Of a DNA stretch of 64,000 bases, positions 1 to 15,000 are shown piece after piece. The stretch comes from Rhinopomastus cyanomelas (Eukaryota; Chordata; Aves; Bucerotiformes; Rhinopomastidae). The notes under the pieces were generated by a model. The model was not told the origin of the DNA and did no database searches. It was given only the letters and a program-made list of their open reading frames with translations. The position numbers and the translations under genes were made by a program. Location of the stretch: assembly GCA_013400115.1 (NCBI GenBank), contig VXBP01003666.1:124001-188000 (forward strand), written 5' to 3'. Every line of letters starts with the position of its first letter. Position 1 is the stretch's first letter.

Positions 1-3000
1 GTTCAAATCATCTGACCAGCTTGAAAAGAGAAAGGAGCTAGTTAGTTCTCAGTGTGAGGAGAGAATGGGGTCCCTACTGGATGCATCAGAACTCACACAA
101 CTAAGGTGCAAGCCTAGGTGGAGGTCAGTGACAAAGCTCTTTCTGGAAAGCTGGGATAACTACATTGGGCCAGCAGTTCTTCCTCTTGGAAAACCAGTCC
201 TCATTTGGAAAACTCTACAAACACTACTTTTGCACAAACATAACATTTTCTTGGATGGTCAGCAGGCACAGGACAGCTCCTGGATTCATCTGCAGCATCA
301 ACAATTACCTCTTTCATTTCAGAATACCTTCACATTGCTATCAAATAAAGGGAGCAAGAACACAAAACAGAAAGCTAAAGTCCTCACTTACACAATGAGG
401 TCCCCAGTGAGTCTGACCAGGGAGAGGAGGGTGTGTTTTAGGGAAGCTGCAAGAGGTAGACTTTGGCTGCAGAGAGTACCCAGGTGAGCGGCCTGTACTG
501 CACTGATGTAGCTTTCTGCAGGAATCGTGTCGTTCGCAAAGGCATTGCGCTGAGGATTGAGAAGGGAAAATCAGAACCAGGGGTCTTTAACAGAAAGACC
601 AGCTGCCCGCCCCTCCCAGCAACTGATGGAGTTATCAGTTCATGAGGCTGCACTCACCCACGAACCGATGTTAGGAAACTCATTTGTATGGATGTTGTTC
701 CACGATTCACACAAACTCTGCACAGCTGACGGCAAGTTCTGAACAAGTGCTGGACCTGTGGTTAGCACAGAATTGGTTAAGCCACCAAATGATTTCAGGA
801 TCCTATCAAAAACCACAACACTTTAAAACAACATTCTTTAATTTAGCTAAACTGAGTTGTAAACGTGCTTTTCTACAGGTCAAACCATGGAATCATTGAA
901 TCATCCAGGCTGGAAAAGACCTCAAGATCATCCAGTCCCACTGGCTGCCCGACAGCCCCAACCACTAACTCGTCTCCTCAAACACCCTGGATGCCCAGTT
1001 GTTGAACCCCTGCAGGGAAGGCGCCTCCCCCTCTTCCCTGGGCAGCCTGTTCCAAGGCCCCCCCGACTCTTGCTGGGAAGAAATTTGTCCTAAGATCAAC
1101 TTGACTCTCCCCTGGCACCACCTGACCCCATTTCCTCTGGTCTTATCACCTAGGGAGAAGAGGTCTCACTCAACCTCCCTTCAGGTAGCTGTAGAGAGCA
1201 GCGAGGTCTCATCTGTGCAGCCCCTGCCACCTCCACCTCCAGCAGCTCAAGATGTTTCACAGAGCATAAAAACACATCCCACAGTTGCCTGTTAAGGGTT
1301 CTAGAGGTAACACACCCTTAGAGAACCCCAGAGTATGAAGGACATCCAAATAAGCCCAGTCAGACACAGACTGTGGGTCTACAGGTGGGGATTGCTCCTT
1401 CTTAAGAGGAAAGGGTGCATCCATCCCAATCCCCCCCAACCACTGCCACCTCTCACATTCATTGCAAACAGCCCTTGATCAGCTCCATTTCGCCTTGTTC
1501 AGCCAGCCCTGAACTTACAGATCACTGAATTTACAGAATCCCAGAACGACTGAGGCTGGAGCAGCCCTCTGAGCTCAACCAGACCAGACCAGACCAGACC
1601 AGGAGCTAACATCACCCCATCAGCCAGACCAGGACAGTGAGGCCTCCCCTCAGCAGAAAATGCTTTCCTACAAGTCAAAATTATTCCTAAGCTTGCAAAA
1701 GCTTCCCAGATTCCTTCACTTCACTAAAACAACAGTAAACGTGACAAAAATACTGATGTGCAGAAGTCTTCAACATAATGTTTCACAAACCACCCTTACT
1801 ATGCCAGGCAACCACAGCACCAACCCAGTTATAATCCTGAGAACCCCACAGGATTGTCACTCTTCTGTGGTTTGCTCAACATTTTCAGTTGTTAAGATCC
1901 TACAAGGAAAAGGCTTCCCAGGCCGCTCTGCTAGGATCATACATTCATCCGAACAAAGTGCTGGACAACACACTAGCCCGCACACAGCTCTGAAGGGGAA
2001 TGCTGGTAGCACTGCAGAAAGCTTCACCTATTAGAGAGTGAAATCTGAGCCCTCCTGTACCCTCACCTAGAGTATTAGACTTGCAGCGGCTGGATCCGAT
2101 AGCCAGGACAGCAGCATAACCTTGCAGCTTCTCTTCGGAGGGTTTGTTGTCAGTGGAGCCCTCTTCAGAGAAGCTCCGTAGCAAGTAAGATCTGCAATCA
2201 GGATGGAGAGGATTTACTTCAGGGACCAGCTCTGCATTTCAGAACTAAGTGTGTGAACGCAGTGACAGATAAGAAAGCCAATTTCTCAAGTCCCACCCCG
2301 TACTTTATGTTCTGGTCTTTTATCTCCTCTAAGCTACTTCCTAGGTAAAGTGCCCACTCAAAAGAAAAAGCTGATTTGCTTTCCTTCTACACAGGTTCAC
2401 ATGAGAGTTTAAAGGATTCTGGACTCTTCACGTAAGAATTAACGCACACAGACACAAACCCCTCCCCTTTCCTGATGGTCTGAGAGCACTTATTATCTCA
2501 GTGAAATAACCTTAAGCAGTGCTATCGTATAGAGTGGCTAAGAGGAGGCTTCATCCTTGGAGGAAGAGCTGGTTTTGCAAGCAAGCCTTGACAGATCAGA
2601 GAAGGAGATCACTTAGCAACAGCAACTTCACACACATGGTTTGAGAAGCCACTTTTTCTTCCTCATTATAATGTACTACCATTAAAAAAAGCACCTATCT
2701 CTACAAAAACAGAACAAAGTGCAACGACAGCTCCACACAGAGAAGAAAATCATGTCCCTACTAGAAATCGTAAGGGCTGTACCTGGTAAACGTAGCATAA
2801 GTGTCAATGAGCTGCAGTGTAGCAGGCAGGAGGTTCTTGGTGATCTCTGCAGACTTGTGTGGATCCACTTCTGTAGCTAATTTGGAAAAGTGCTCATCTA
2901 GAGAAACCTGAATCTTGGAAATTGCAGCATCGAGGGTGTAAATGGACTGTAAACTTGGAACTTCGTGCAGCTGGAGAATCGTTGTGCAATCAACACCGCT

Positions 3001-6000
3001 GAAAGAAGAGATCTTAAAACACAAAGGGATGGGACGGTAAGCACAAATCATTCACAGGACCACAGAAAACTGGGGATTGGAAGGGACCTCAGAAGATCAT
3101 CCAGTCCAATCCCCCTGACACAGCAGGATCCCCTAGATCCTGTCGCACAGGAACATGGACAGGAGGGTTTGAAACGTCTCCAGAGAAGGAGACTCCACAA
3201 TCCCACTGGGCAGCCCCTTCCAGTGCTCTGTCACCCTCACTGGGAAGAAGTTCCTTCTCAGATCGCTGTGGAACTTCCTCTGCTCTAGCACCACTGCATT
3301 CCCAGCACCTCACCTGCCGAGCAAAGTACTCCTCTGCTATTTCCACATCGTATTTCACGGAGCTGCACTTGCTGGAGGCCAATTCAATGAGAGAAGCAGC
3401 GTGTTCAGCTTTCATTCCCTGCTTGGTAAGGTGATCCTAAAGGTGCCAAAAGAAGCCGCATCACACATAAGCAGTGCTGTCTGATCAGCCACTCAGCCTA
3501 GAACACCCCAGAAAACACAGACACAAGTTCCTGCTTGCCACCACCATGCCCACACAACAAATCCTGCGTGGAGGCAGCAGAGAAGAACAAGAGGCTGATG
3601 TTCTTACGAGCAACGTTACAAAACAGCCCTATAAAGAGGAGGCTGTACCTTGATCCAGGTGGCATACGATGCGATTCGCAGCCGGGACGACCAGCGCAAC
3701 GTGTGCAAAATATCACATTCGCTCATCTCCGGCGTGTTCGCAGCCAGCTGATTGATGTAGCTCTTGCAGGGAGGTAAAATGCCCAGTATTCGCCACAGTA
3801 TCAAGAAGTAGTACTGGAGCGCACACGCTTCCTACACAGAAGTACAGTGGGACAAATTGATGAAGACAGCTTGTAGTTTCCATCATTACAGCTACTGAAA
3901 TGATCTCCTCAGAGACTCCAGACTCCTGTAGCTGTGCCAAATCAGATGAGCACATCGCAGACTGAGTTGGTCACATTATACAACACATTATGCAACAGAA
4001 AGGAGTGAGAAAAAGGAAAGATTATACATTTTTTTAACGCTTCATCGTAATTCAGACCAACCTCGTGGAATTAGCAGAGATGTACAGCTTAACATGTTAA
4101 ACATTAAAAACTCGTATGAGGTGAGCAGGCACCATAAACAAAACCATTAGCCATGGGGTCACAGCATCCCAGAATGACTGAGGCTGGAAAAGGCCTCTGA
4201 GCTCAGCCAGCCCTGCCCTGGACCTAACATCACCTCATCAGACACAGCAGAGCACTAAGGGACACAGCCAGGCTGCCCTTCAACACCTCCAGGGATGGAC
4301 GGGAACGCCACCTCTGCCCTGGCAGTCCAGTCCAAGCTCTGATTCCCCTTTCTGTGACAAATAGCTTCCTAACATCCAACCTAACCCTTCCCTGGCAGCT
4401 CCACGCCCGCCCTCTCATCCTGGTGCTGCTTGCCTGTGAGAAGAGCCCAACCCCAACCTGACTACAACCTCCCTTCAGGGAGCTGCAGAGAGAGAGAATC
4501 ATACAATCATAGAATCACTACGGATTGGAAGGGACCTCGAAAGATCATCTAGTCCAATCCCCCTGCAACAGCAGGATCACCTAAACCAAGTCACACAGGA
4601 ACACATCCAGGCAGGTCTTGAATATCTCCAGTGAAGGAGACTCCACAACCCCCCTGGGCAGCCTGTTCCAGTGCTCCGTCACCCTCATCGTGAAGAAGTT
4701 CCTTCTCAGGTTGATGTGGAACCTCCTATGTTCCAGCTTACAACCATTGCCCCTCGTCCTATCACTACATGACACCGAGAACAGCCCAGTGCCATCCTCC
4801 TGACACCCACCCCTCACATATTTATAGACATTAATAAGGCTACCCCTCAGTCTCCTCTTCTCCAAGCTAAAGAGACCCAGCTCCCTCAGCCTCTCCTCCT
4901 AAGGGAGGTGCCCCATCTCCTTTATCATCTTCGTTGCCCTACGCTGGACTCTCTCCACATCCCTCTTGAACTGAGGAGCCCAGAACTGGACACAACACTC
5001 CAGGTGTGGTCTCACCAGTGCAGAGTAGAGGGGGAGAAGAACCTCTATTGATCTGCTAACCACCCCTCCTCTGATCCACCCCAGGATGCTCTTGGCCACA
5101 AGAGAACATTGCTGGCTCATAGTCATCCTGCTGTCCACCAGGACCCCCAGGTCCCTTTCCCCTACACTGCTCTCCAACAGGTCAGTCACCAGCTTATACT
5201 GGTACCTAGGGTTGTTCTTGCCAAGATGTAAGACTCTGCACTTACTCTTGTTATAGCTCATTAAATTTTTCTCAGCCCAGCTCTCCAGCCTGTCCAGATC
5301 TCACTGAATAGCAGCTGAATAGCCCCCTTGAAGCTCCTCTTCTCCAGGCTAAACATTCCCAGCTCCCTCAGCCTCTCCCCGTCAGCCTTTCCCTCCAGTC
5401 CCTTCCCCAGTCTCGTTGCTCCTCTGGACCTGCTCCAGCCCCTCCATCTCTTTCTTGAAGTGAGGGGCCCAGCACCACCCCCAGTACTCGAGGTGAGGCC
5501 TCACCAGTGCCCAGTACAGGGGGAGAATGACATCCTCGTGACTCCAACCACAGTCTAGAATTCTTCAGTTAAAGACTTTGCTTGAAACTCTTAAGTTTAA
5601 AAACTTGTTATTCTTCAACATTACAGCAACAGCCTTACCAGTGCAGTGACATTTTTGTTCTCTTTTCTCCTGAGGGTATCAAACTGTGAGCCAGCTGCAA
5701 GCAGTGATGTCAGGGCAGTGTAAAGCTCATCATACTTGGTTGTCCGCGAGAAAAGGACCTCGCACACCTGCAAGAGATGACAAGAGAGGATCGTTGCTTT
5801 CCAAATCACATGGGTCTGCATCCAAACACAGCCATGCTCTTCTCTTGAGCATCCAGAGCAGCCACAGATGCAAACTATGCACAATAAAACTCCAGGAAGT
5901 TTGCTCTGTCAGGTGTTTCCTTCCCCAGTCAGAGCAGTGATGAACTGGCTGTCAGGACCACGAACCAGGCCCATAACCTCAAGGGCAACAAACTCAGCAA

Positions 6001-9000
6001 GGAAACAAAACTCAAGAGTCATGGAACAAAAGAACGTGGAAGCAGCTGTGGTGCCAGAAGCCTTTAAACCAACTGCTTGGGCAGCACTGAAAAATCAGGA
6101 CGGCTATGACAGGGCTCTGGGTCAGCAGACATACTGGATACACAAGCATCACTACGAGTAGCCCAACACATCCTCCTAGGCTTTGCACACTGGCTTCTCT
6201 GACACATAACTGAGCACTGAAGGAATCCCACATCATCTGATCCAGCCACCATCCTGTTCTCCATTTAGGGAAATATTTCTAGTCTCTCTGCTTCATCAAG
6301 TCTTTCCTCCTTCTCTATTTTCCCCAGCACTTGTCAAACCAACAAGGTCCTCAAGGCTTACAGACAGGTTTTAAAACCAGAAATCCCAATACCGAGCTAT
6401 CGAGACGATTAAGATCATCTTCAGAAGCTTCCTGAGACAGGATGCAGTAGAATCTGGGCTGTGGAACTGCGTCTGGAATGTGAGAACAGAAAATAATGTT
6501 CAAAGCAAGCTTCAACTAAGCACCATTGCACTATTTTCTCTCCTCTACCCCACAAACTTTCACAATTTAAAACTACTACCAGCTTCTGCTAAGCCAGCTC
6601 CATGACACATTGTACACGCACTAACCTCTAGGATATGCAGCCAAGCTTTTCCTTCTCCTACAGCCCTAGCAGAATAAACACCCACTTAACTTCAAATTCT
6701 TGTAGGCTACTCCTAGGTTACACTGATCTTGTTCAATGAAACTTCTCCTGCATCACATGGGAGGGAGTCTCAAGCTGAGAGGGAGTGTGGATCTGCTGGA
6801 GGGTAGTAAGGCTCTATAGACCAACCTTGACAGGCTGCATGAACGGGCTGAGGACAACTGTCTGCGTTTCAATGGAGCCAAGTGTCAGGTCCTGAATTTT
6901 GGTCACAACAATCCCCCTGCAACGCTACAGGCGTGGGGCAGGGTGGCCAGAGAGCAGTCTGGCAGAGAGGAACCTGCACGTTCTAATTGACAGGTGGCTG
7001 ACCAGGAGCCAGCAGGGTGCCCAGGGAGCCAAGAAGGCCAATGACATCCTGACCTGGATTAGAAACTGTGCAGCCAGCGAGATTTAGGGAAGTAATGGTC
7101 TCCTTGTACTCAGCACTGGGGAGACCGCACCTTGAGTGTACTGGGGCCAGTTCTGGGCACCTCAGCACAAGAGCAACATTGAGGTGCTGGAGCAAGTGCA
7201 GAGCAGAGCAACGAAGCTGGTGAGTGGCCTGGAGAAAAAATCTTATGAGGAGAGATTGAGAGTTGGGGCTGTTTAGTTTGAGGAAGAGGAGGCTAATGGG
7301 AGACCTCATTGCTCTCTACAACTATCTGAAGGGACACTGTAGAGATATTTGTGCTGGGCTCTTCTCACAGGCCAGTAGGGACAGAACCAGAGGGGAGGTC
7401 TTCAGGCTCCAACAGGGACAGATTAGAATGGACATCAGGAAGAAATTCTTCCCAGAGAGACTGGTCAGGAACTGGGATGGGCTGCCCAGGGTGGGGATTG
7501 AGTCCCCATCCCTGGATGTGTTGAAAAGTCGCTTAGATGTAGTGTTGGGGGAATCTGTTTTAGGGGAGACCTTGTAGAGTAGGGTTGACGGTTGGACTCG
7601 ATGATCCCAGGGGTCTTTTCCAACCTGAGTGACTCTGTGATTCCATTACTCTATGCAGCTGTATCTATTGTAATTATTACTTTGTGGTGATGTTAGGTCA
7701 CAGGCTGGACTTGATCTCACAGGTCTTTTCCAGCCTCAATAATTGTGTGATTCTATTAAAAGTAAGGGAAGTTCCCCCAGCCCAGGGCACAGACAGGGCT
7801 CTCATGTGTTTGCAAAAGCCAATCTTGGAATAAAAACTTCACTACATTTTCTCTCCTACCCGAAGCACAGTGTTTGGTCCAGTTTTCTTCCACTTCTTTA
7901 AATCCATGATAAAGTGGGACAGACGTTCGTCTGCTGCTGTCCTGGGATCCACTCACCCAGCCAAGTGGTGGAGTCAGCAAATTATACTGCACCTAGACAT
8001 AAAAAATAAACCACACCTTGTTGGTTGAGGGGAACCAACACCCTCAACCACCTCCAGGAGCAGGGAGGCAAAAAAACACCCCCATAGGAAAAGAACCATA
8101 AAAAACCCTGTTGCAGTCATTCCCAACTTCTGAGGGAAGCCCTGGATGATGATAAATTTAAAACCTAATGACCTTTATTCCAGAGTGAGGAGATTAAATC
8201 AGTGGCCAACCTTCCGTCAGTTGAAAAACCCACAGACACAACACCAGCATCACTCTACAGGGCCAAAACCCTCAGCGGTGAAAAGCTAAGGCAGGGACAC
8301 AGAGTACAAAGTGTATGCTGAACACCCAAACAAGAAAGAACTGAGAAGTGAGTGTGTTCATCCTGCCTACATGCAAAGAGAACCTGCTCCAGGGATCTCC
8401 AAGAGCAAAGAGAACATGCTGCTAGGGATCAGCAACCATAGTTATCACACTTTGTAACTGCAACAGCTGTTAACAACCTCAACACTGACCTACTGACTAA
8501 GGTCACAAAGAGCCCAGGACACCCCAGACCACTGCCTGCTGCAGCTTTCTGCTGGGTCACCAGCTAAACACCCAGCACACGCCTCGACAAACCTTACCTG
8601 TTCAAATAGATACATGGGGGCCTTGGAATATTGATGGAGCAGGTAGTCAAACACCAAGAGCAGACGCGCCACGATAAGCGGCACAGAAGACTGCTGGGTG
8701 TCCATGTTTGCCGTCAGCTCCACAATTGTCTGGATACAGAGCATCATGATGGATCTGCGGCCCCTCTCTGAGAAGTTGTGAAAAATAAGCAGCAGCAGCT
8801 GGAGATGTTCAACATTCAGATCCTCTGTGTCACTGGGAAGTGTCCCCTGCAGGGCGTTTTGCTTCAGAGTGCCCACAAACCTGGCAGTGAGGGAGAAGTT
8901 CATGAAGTTCTCTTTTTCCTTAGACCCCTCTTTTAAAGCACCTTAACTACAGGTTAGAGAAACTTTTCCAATTACATTTTTCTTCTGCTCATTCTTCTAA

Positions 9001-12000
9001 CACTGACAGCTGCACAAACTCTTCACTACACTGCATTGGAATGAGCCTACATAAACAGAAAGAGCTACATAAACTCTAAATCAGATGTGATGGGCAGTAT
9101 TTCACTGACTCCCAGAATGGCTACAGCAGGAAAAGCCCTCTGAGCTCACCCAGCCCAGCCCAGGACCTAACATCACACCAGCAGCCACACCAGGGCACTA
9201 AGGACCATAGTCAGGCTGCCCTTCAACAGCTCCAGGGATGGACGGGGACTCTGCCACTGCCCTGGGCAACCCACTCCAGGCTGCAATCCCCCTTTCCCAA
9301 AGGAAGAGCTTCCTAACATCCAACCTAACCCTCCCCTGGCAGCTTCACGCCCTGCCCTCTCATTGTGGCGCAGGGTGCCTGGGAGAAGAGCCTGAAACCA
9401 GCCTGACTCCTTCAGGGAGTGGGAGAGAGGGAGAAGGTGCTCCCAAGTCTCCTCTTCCCCAGGCTAAACACCCCTAGCTCCCTCAGCCTTTCGCCATCAG
9501 CCTTTCCCTCCAGTCCCTTCCCCAGCCTCATTGCTCCTCTGGACCTGCTCCAGCTCCTCCATCTCCAATTTCTTGAAGTGAGTTTTTCATTACCTTGTGT
9601 ACTGGAATAAGACTACTTAAACACCAGAAGCTACACAAATTCAAAATCGGATGCGATAGGCAATACTTAGTCATAGACAGAATTAATCAGTCTCACAGGA
9701 AACACTGTCCACTATGGCTTTAACTTGGCTAAGCCCTACCAGAGACTTTCATATTCAGGTAACTGGCAGAGAGGACAAATCTTGGTGTCATTGCAGCACA
9801 CCTACCAGAAGCCTACTGAAATAAGACCTTTGCCTTCCCTATTTAAAGCTAGCAGCGCTGTATGGAGTTCAGCCTCCACCCACTGAAATCTTGGTTCCTG
9901 GTTTCATTTCCTAACCTCTGACCCTGTGGCTCCTGCAAGAAGAACACAGCATCATAGAATTCCAGACCGAGCTGGGCTGGAAGGGACCTCAGAGTTCACT
10001 CGGTGCCAACCCCCTGCCAAGGGCAGTGACATCTTGAGAGACCACGGTGCCCACAGCCTCATCCAACGTGGCCTTGGACACTGCCAGGGATGAAGCAGCC
10101 ACAACCTCCGGGGGCACCCTGTTCCAGGACCTCAGCAGCCAAGATCTGATCTAAATCTCCCCTCTTTTAGGTTGAACCCACCCCCCTTGTCCTAACACCA
10201 GAGTCCCTGGTCCAAAATCCCCCTTCAGCTTTCCTGTAGCCCCTCAGGTAGTCGAAGACTGCTGTAATTTCCACTGGGGCTGAAAAGCCCCAACTCCCTC
10301 AGTCTGGCCTCACAGTGGAGGGAAGAGGACAGAGGCTGCAGTTATCCATCACTGCCCAGAGAACACACACACAGCGTTATGCCGGTCCCAGAGAATTCTC
10401 ATTCAGTGCAGTATCACAGCTAAGAAACAGCTGGCCTTGAGATCAACACAGAATTATCTCACCTTTCCCAAACTTTAAGGCATTCTGGAACATCAGGATC
10501 TCCCTGGGCAGTGGCTTTGTGCTGCCAAATGAGGAGAAGTCGTGAGAGCACCGACAAACTTTGAGGATGGATGTAGAGAGGCCACGGACCTTCAGAAAAG
10601 GGAGCAACTCCCAGCTGCTGAAGAAGTGTGTTCTGGAACAGAACAGAGACTCATTGAAAGGGGGCGACTCCTGAGTGATGATTTAATCAAAAGAAGGATT
10701 TGAACAAAGAGATGACAATAAACACTAGGGCTCTCAGAGCTTCTTCACACAGTAGTGTCTCTCCCAGATCAAATACATAGTGGAGCTACTGAAGGACACC
10801 GTCACTTTGCACCTAAAACACTAACTTTCCACTTCAACAGAAAGAAATGGCAATGATGAGCTCTCTCCACTCGCTGTGGCATCACAAAAAGAGAGAAGAT
10901 CAGGCTGTCGTGATCGGTACCTAAGACTGTGGAAGCCACCCCCTTCAATCACAGTAACGATCTCAAAGTTGATTCTTTCAAAATACAGTGAAAAGTCAGA
11001 TATCTGCAAAGTCCAACTGCTTTTATAGAGGAGTATTTCAATTATTCTAGACAACATCCAACACAAAGGGAGTGACTTGAGTGACTGGCACTTGGATTCA
11101 CTACTTTGCTTGCAGTGTTACATGGGATCAGCCCAACACTGAGCACAGAAACCTAGAGGCTACAAAGTCAGCACATTAAAGCAAAAGGATCAGTTTAATT
11201 CTCTCCAGAGAGAATTCCAACACCTTTTGGCATCAGTGCTGACAGCAGTGCAGATTTGCAGGAACACGTCTAGATAAATACGGTGATGGAGCCCACTCTC
11301 TGAATGTACAGACTCATTTCCTTTCCTGCTACCATCATCTAAAAAGTGCAGTGGATTAATCTGAACTCCAGTTGTTAAGTTTAAACCCTGCAGAATGTTT
11401 TGTATTAGATGACTGAAGAGGTCACCCAACTCACTGGATCCAAACTACTCCAAGCTCTGTTTACAAAAGAATAGAGTCTAGGACTCAATGGAACCATCAC
11501 TGCACCACTCTGGGTGTGGAGAGTCTGTGTAGAGACACTAACAGACACCAGCACTCCTTCATACAATCACAGACTGACCTGCAACGAAGGAGACTGAAGA
11601 TCTGAGGTCACCAAGGAATGATTGAAGTGATAGAGCGCAGCCGCAAACTCCTCATCTGATGTGCCTGCAGGACAGGAATGAAGCTGTTTACTACTGCAGC
11701 TGTCCTACACTTACGATCTCCACATGGAGCTAAGAAAACACAGACCTACAAATCCTATAGGCTGTGCTCTCTTCACAGAGAGATTCTGCTTGCTCACCCT
11801 TAAGCCCGTCCTTATCGACCTCTTTGATGATGCTAGCCAGTGTGGCCATGTGCTGCTCTGAAAGGGACACGCTCAGGTAGTTGCGAATGAAGTTGTTCCT
11901 GGAGTTCAGCATTGAAGAAGTGATGAAGTTCAAGATGTTTGAAGCTAGACCCAAAAACTGAAAAGTGAAAGACATTACAGAAGTGACAAAAGCAGAGAGA

Positions 12001-15000
12001 CTATATGGACTATAACGAAACATTAAACAACAGCTAAACCACCAAGCCAAATAAATCACAGAATCTCAGTGGCCACACCAGGGCACTAAGGGACAGAGCC
12101 AGCCTGTCCTTCAACACCTCCAGGGATGGATGAGGACTCCCCCGCTGCCCTGGGCAGTCCATTCCAGGCTCTGATCACCCTTTCCCTGCGGAAAGGTTTC
12201 CTAACATCCAACCTAACCCTCCCCAGGCAGCTTCAGGCCCTGCCTTCTCATCCTGGTGCTGCTTGCCTGAGAGAAGAGCCTGACCCCCACCTGACTACAA
12301 CCTCCCTTCGGGGAGCTGGAGAGAGGGAGAAGGTCCCCCCTGAGTCTCCTCTTCTCCAGACTAAACACCCCCAGCTCCCTCAGCCTCTCCCCATCAGACT
12401 TTGCCTCCAGTCCCTTCCCCAGCCTTGTTGCTCCTGTGGACCCGCTCCAGCCCCTCAATCTCTTTTTTGAAGTGAAGAGCCCACAACTGCCCCCAGTACT
12501 CAAGGTGACGCCTCCCCAGTGCCCAGTACAGGGGGAGAATCACTTCCTTATTCCTGCTGGCCACACTACTGCTGAGCCAGGCCAGGGTCTTATTGGCCTT
12601 CTGGGCCACCTGGGCACTCTGCTAAACTCCAGTTCACATAGGTGTCAACCAGTACTGCCAGGTCACTCCCTGCCAGGTACCTGGCCAGTCCCCTGAACTC
12701 TGCCCCTGGCCACAGAGTTCAGGTTTGCTGATCCCAACCCAGCTTGCTGCACTCCACTAGTCTCTACCAGAACTGACTATGACACCCTGAGAAGGTTGCA
12801 AATTCCTAACGTCTCGATTGCAGGTATTTATTTTTGTCTTTACCCAACGGAACTGGAGCTAAAAGTGTTCTATCAGCAACATTCTATCCGTTCATTTTGC
12901 TCATAATTCTGTCCTCCTTTTCCCCTCTCCCTCTGTAGCCCAAAGAGACAGCTGTCCTCAGGCTCTGCACTAACAAACACTTGGATATTCCACCTGACAG
13001 AACAGAGAAATTGTCTGTTCTCAAAGCCACTTGCCCATTCTCCATCAGCAATGCACTTCAACAACCTGACATTTATCGTGCTGTTTGCCAGTGCGGCCAC
13101 TGACAAGCAGCCACAGTACAACCCATCCCTTCACCAAGCCTGAAGACTTCCCCATACCAGTTCTGGATCTTTGCGGCTGGCCAGGATGTTTCCATTCTCT
13201 CCAGCTGTCTGCTTGCTGGGGCTTTTCACCCTGGGCAACCTCTCCAAGGGTGGGGGTGGAGGGGATGGCGGTGGGGCCACTTTCTCTTTGCTTGGGGAGA
13301 TTGTCTCCTCAAACCACTGTCCAAGGATTGGTTCACTGTCGTCATCTAACACATGAGACCAGAAAAGCAACACCGTGGTGTTACAAACAACAGCCAGTGT
13401 ACTACGCTTAGAAAATCACAGCACATTAGGGACTGGAAGGGATCTCAAAAGGTCATCCAGTCCAATCCCCCGACACAGCAGGATCCCCTACATCCAGTCA
13501 CACAGGAACATGCCCAGGAGGGTTTGAATTGTCTCCAGAGAAGGAGACTCCACAACCCCATAAGCAGCCCCTGCCAGGGCTCTGACACCCTCACTGGGAA
13601 GAGGTTCCTTATTACACTGATGTGGAACCTCCCCTTGTCCTATCACTGGGTGCCTCACTCCATCCTCCTAACACCCATCCTTTCCATATTGATCAACACT
13701 CATGGGGTCACCCCTCAGGCCGCTTTTTTCCCAGCTCAAGAGACCCAGCTCCCTCAGCCCTTCCTCATCAGGGAGATGCTCCCCTCCCTTCATCATCTCT
13801 GTGGCTCTGCACTGGGCTCTCTCCAGCAGCTCTGTGTCCTTTCGGAACTGAGGAGTCCAGAACTAGACACAATGGCTTGAAAGAACCTTCCACTGAGCAG
13901 AGTTAAGGCATCTGTCATCTTCCTTCTTCCTTTCCAAATCACAAAGCTAAGCTCTTCTACAGAAGTCCAGTAGTAATATAAAAGAGGAAATTATTTCCAC
14001 TCCCCTCTTCAGCAAACACTGGCAAATCCCAGCCACCCAGGCATCAGTGCACGTGAAGGAGCCCAGTCAGCATTACTGCTGCCTAACAGATCTTACAAAC
14101 AGCTTCACATTTCCAGCATTTCATGGCATTCTGCTCCAAGAAGGCAACAGCTCAGTAGCCAGGTTTCCCCTAAAGCTGAAAGACAGCATAAAATCGTGAC
14201 TTAAGTTGCCTGCTGCAAACTCCATTACCTTGGCTGCTGTCCTCCTCAGTGCTGCTGAAATCATCCTCGTAGTAAGTATTGGAATCAGTGGAGGCACTGC
14301 CATCACTGCTCATGGAGCCCTTCCTCTGACGCTGCAAGACACAAGACTTGCAAGAACAGCAGAACAAGTTACATTTGAGGAAGACTGTAAGAATTTGAAA
14401 GTGACAGAAACCTCCCAATGAATTTCCATTTTCTTCTAGCAAATAATAATAAATGAGTTAATGATTTAATTCATCAATCTAGGTATTTACTTTTTTTCCC
14501 CCAAAGGCTTCTCCCCACCGAGTTAAAAATCACACAGAATGATTTGAAACAAAAAACCTCTGGCAAGCTCATAAGTGATGCCTGACAGAATTGCTCTAAA
14601 GGAGAAGCGCCTCTTTTGCAAACAGCCTTTTCACCTGCTCACTGATCTCCCAAACTCCCCCAGCTCGCAGAAAAATCTCATTAGAACAAGGCTGTCAAAC
14701 TTAACGATCTCTGGAAAGAGGGAAGAGAGAGGGTTGACAGCTTTTTCAAGAATTCTAAGTTCTTTTGAGTGCAGTCACACTTTGTAAAGTGAGGATTTTC
14801 CATGTCGATGACATCTGGGAGCTTCAGTTCAGCCACAGAAGGTCTCTAATTGTAGGCTAGTTCCTACCTTTCTGTATGAAGTAGACAGCAAAGTCAGCAG
14901 TAAATTCGTGAGCGGCACAGAATCTATCAGCCGCTGAATTCTCTGGATAGATGTGCTTTGAGCCATGACATCCAGCACCGCTGGTGGACCATGACTCTCC

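Noticed and set aside
1..391. Search for UBR4 exon 29 left of exon 28
   Set aside because: Neither minus frame in 1-391 shows the expected conserved continuation (after DLIVW); treated as intron.
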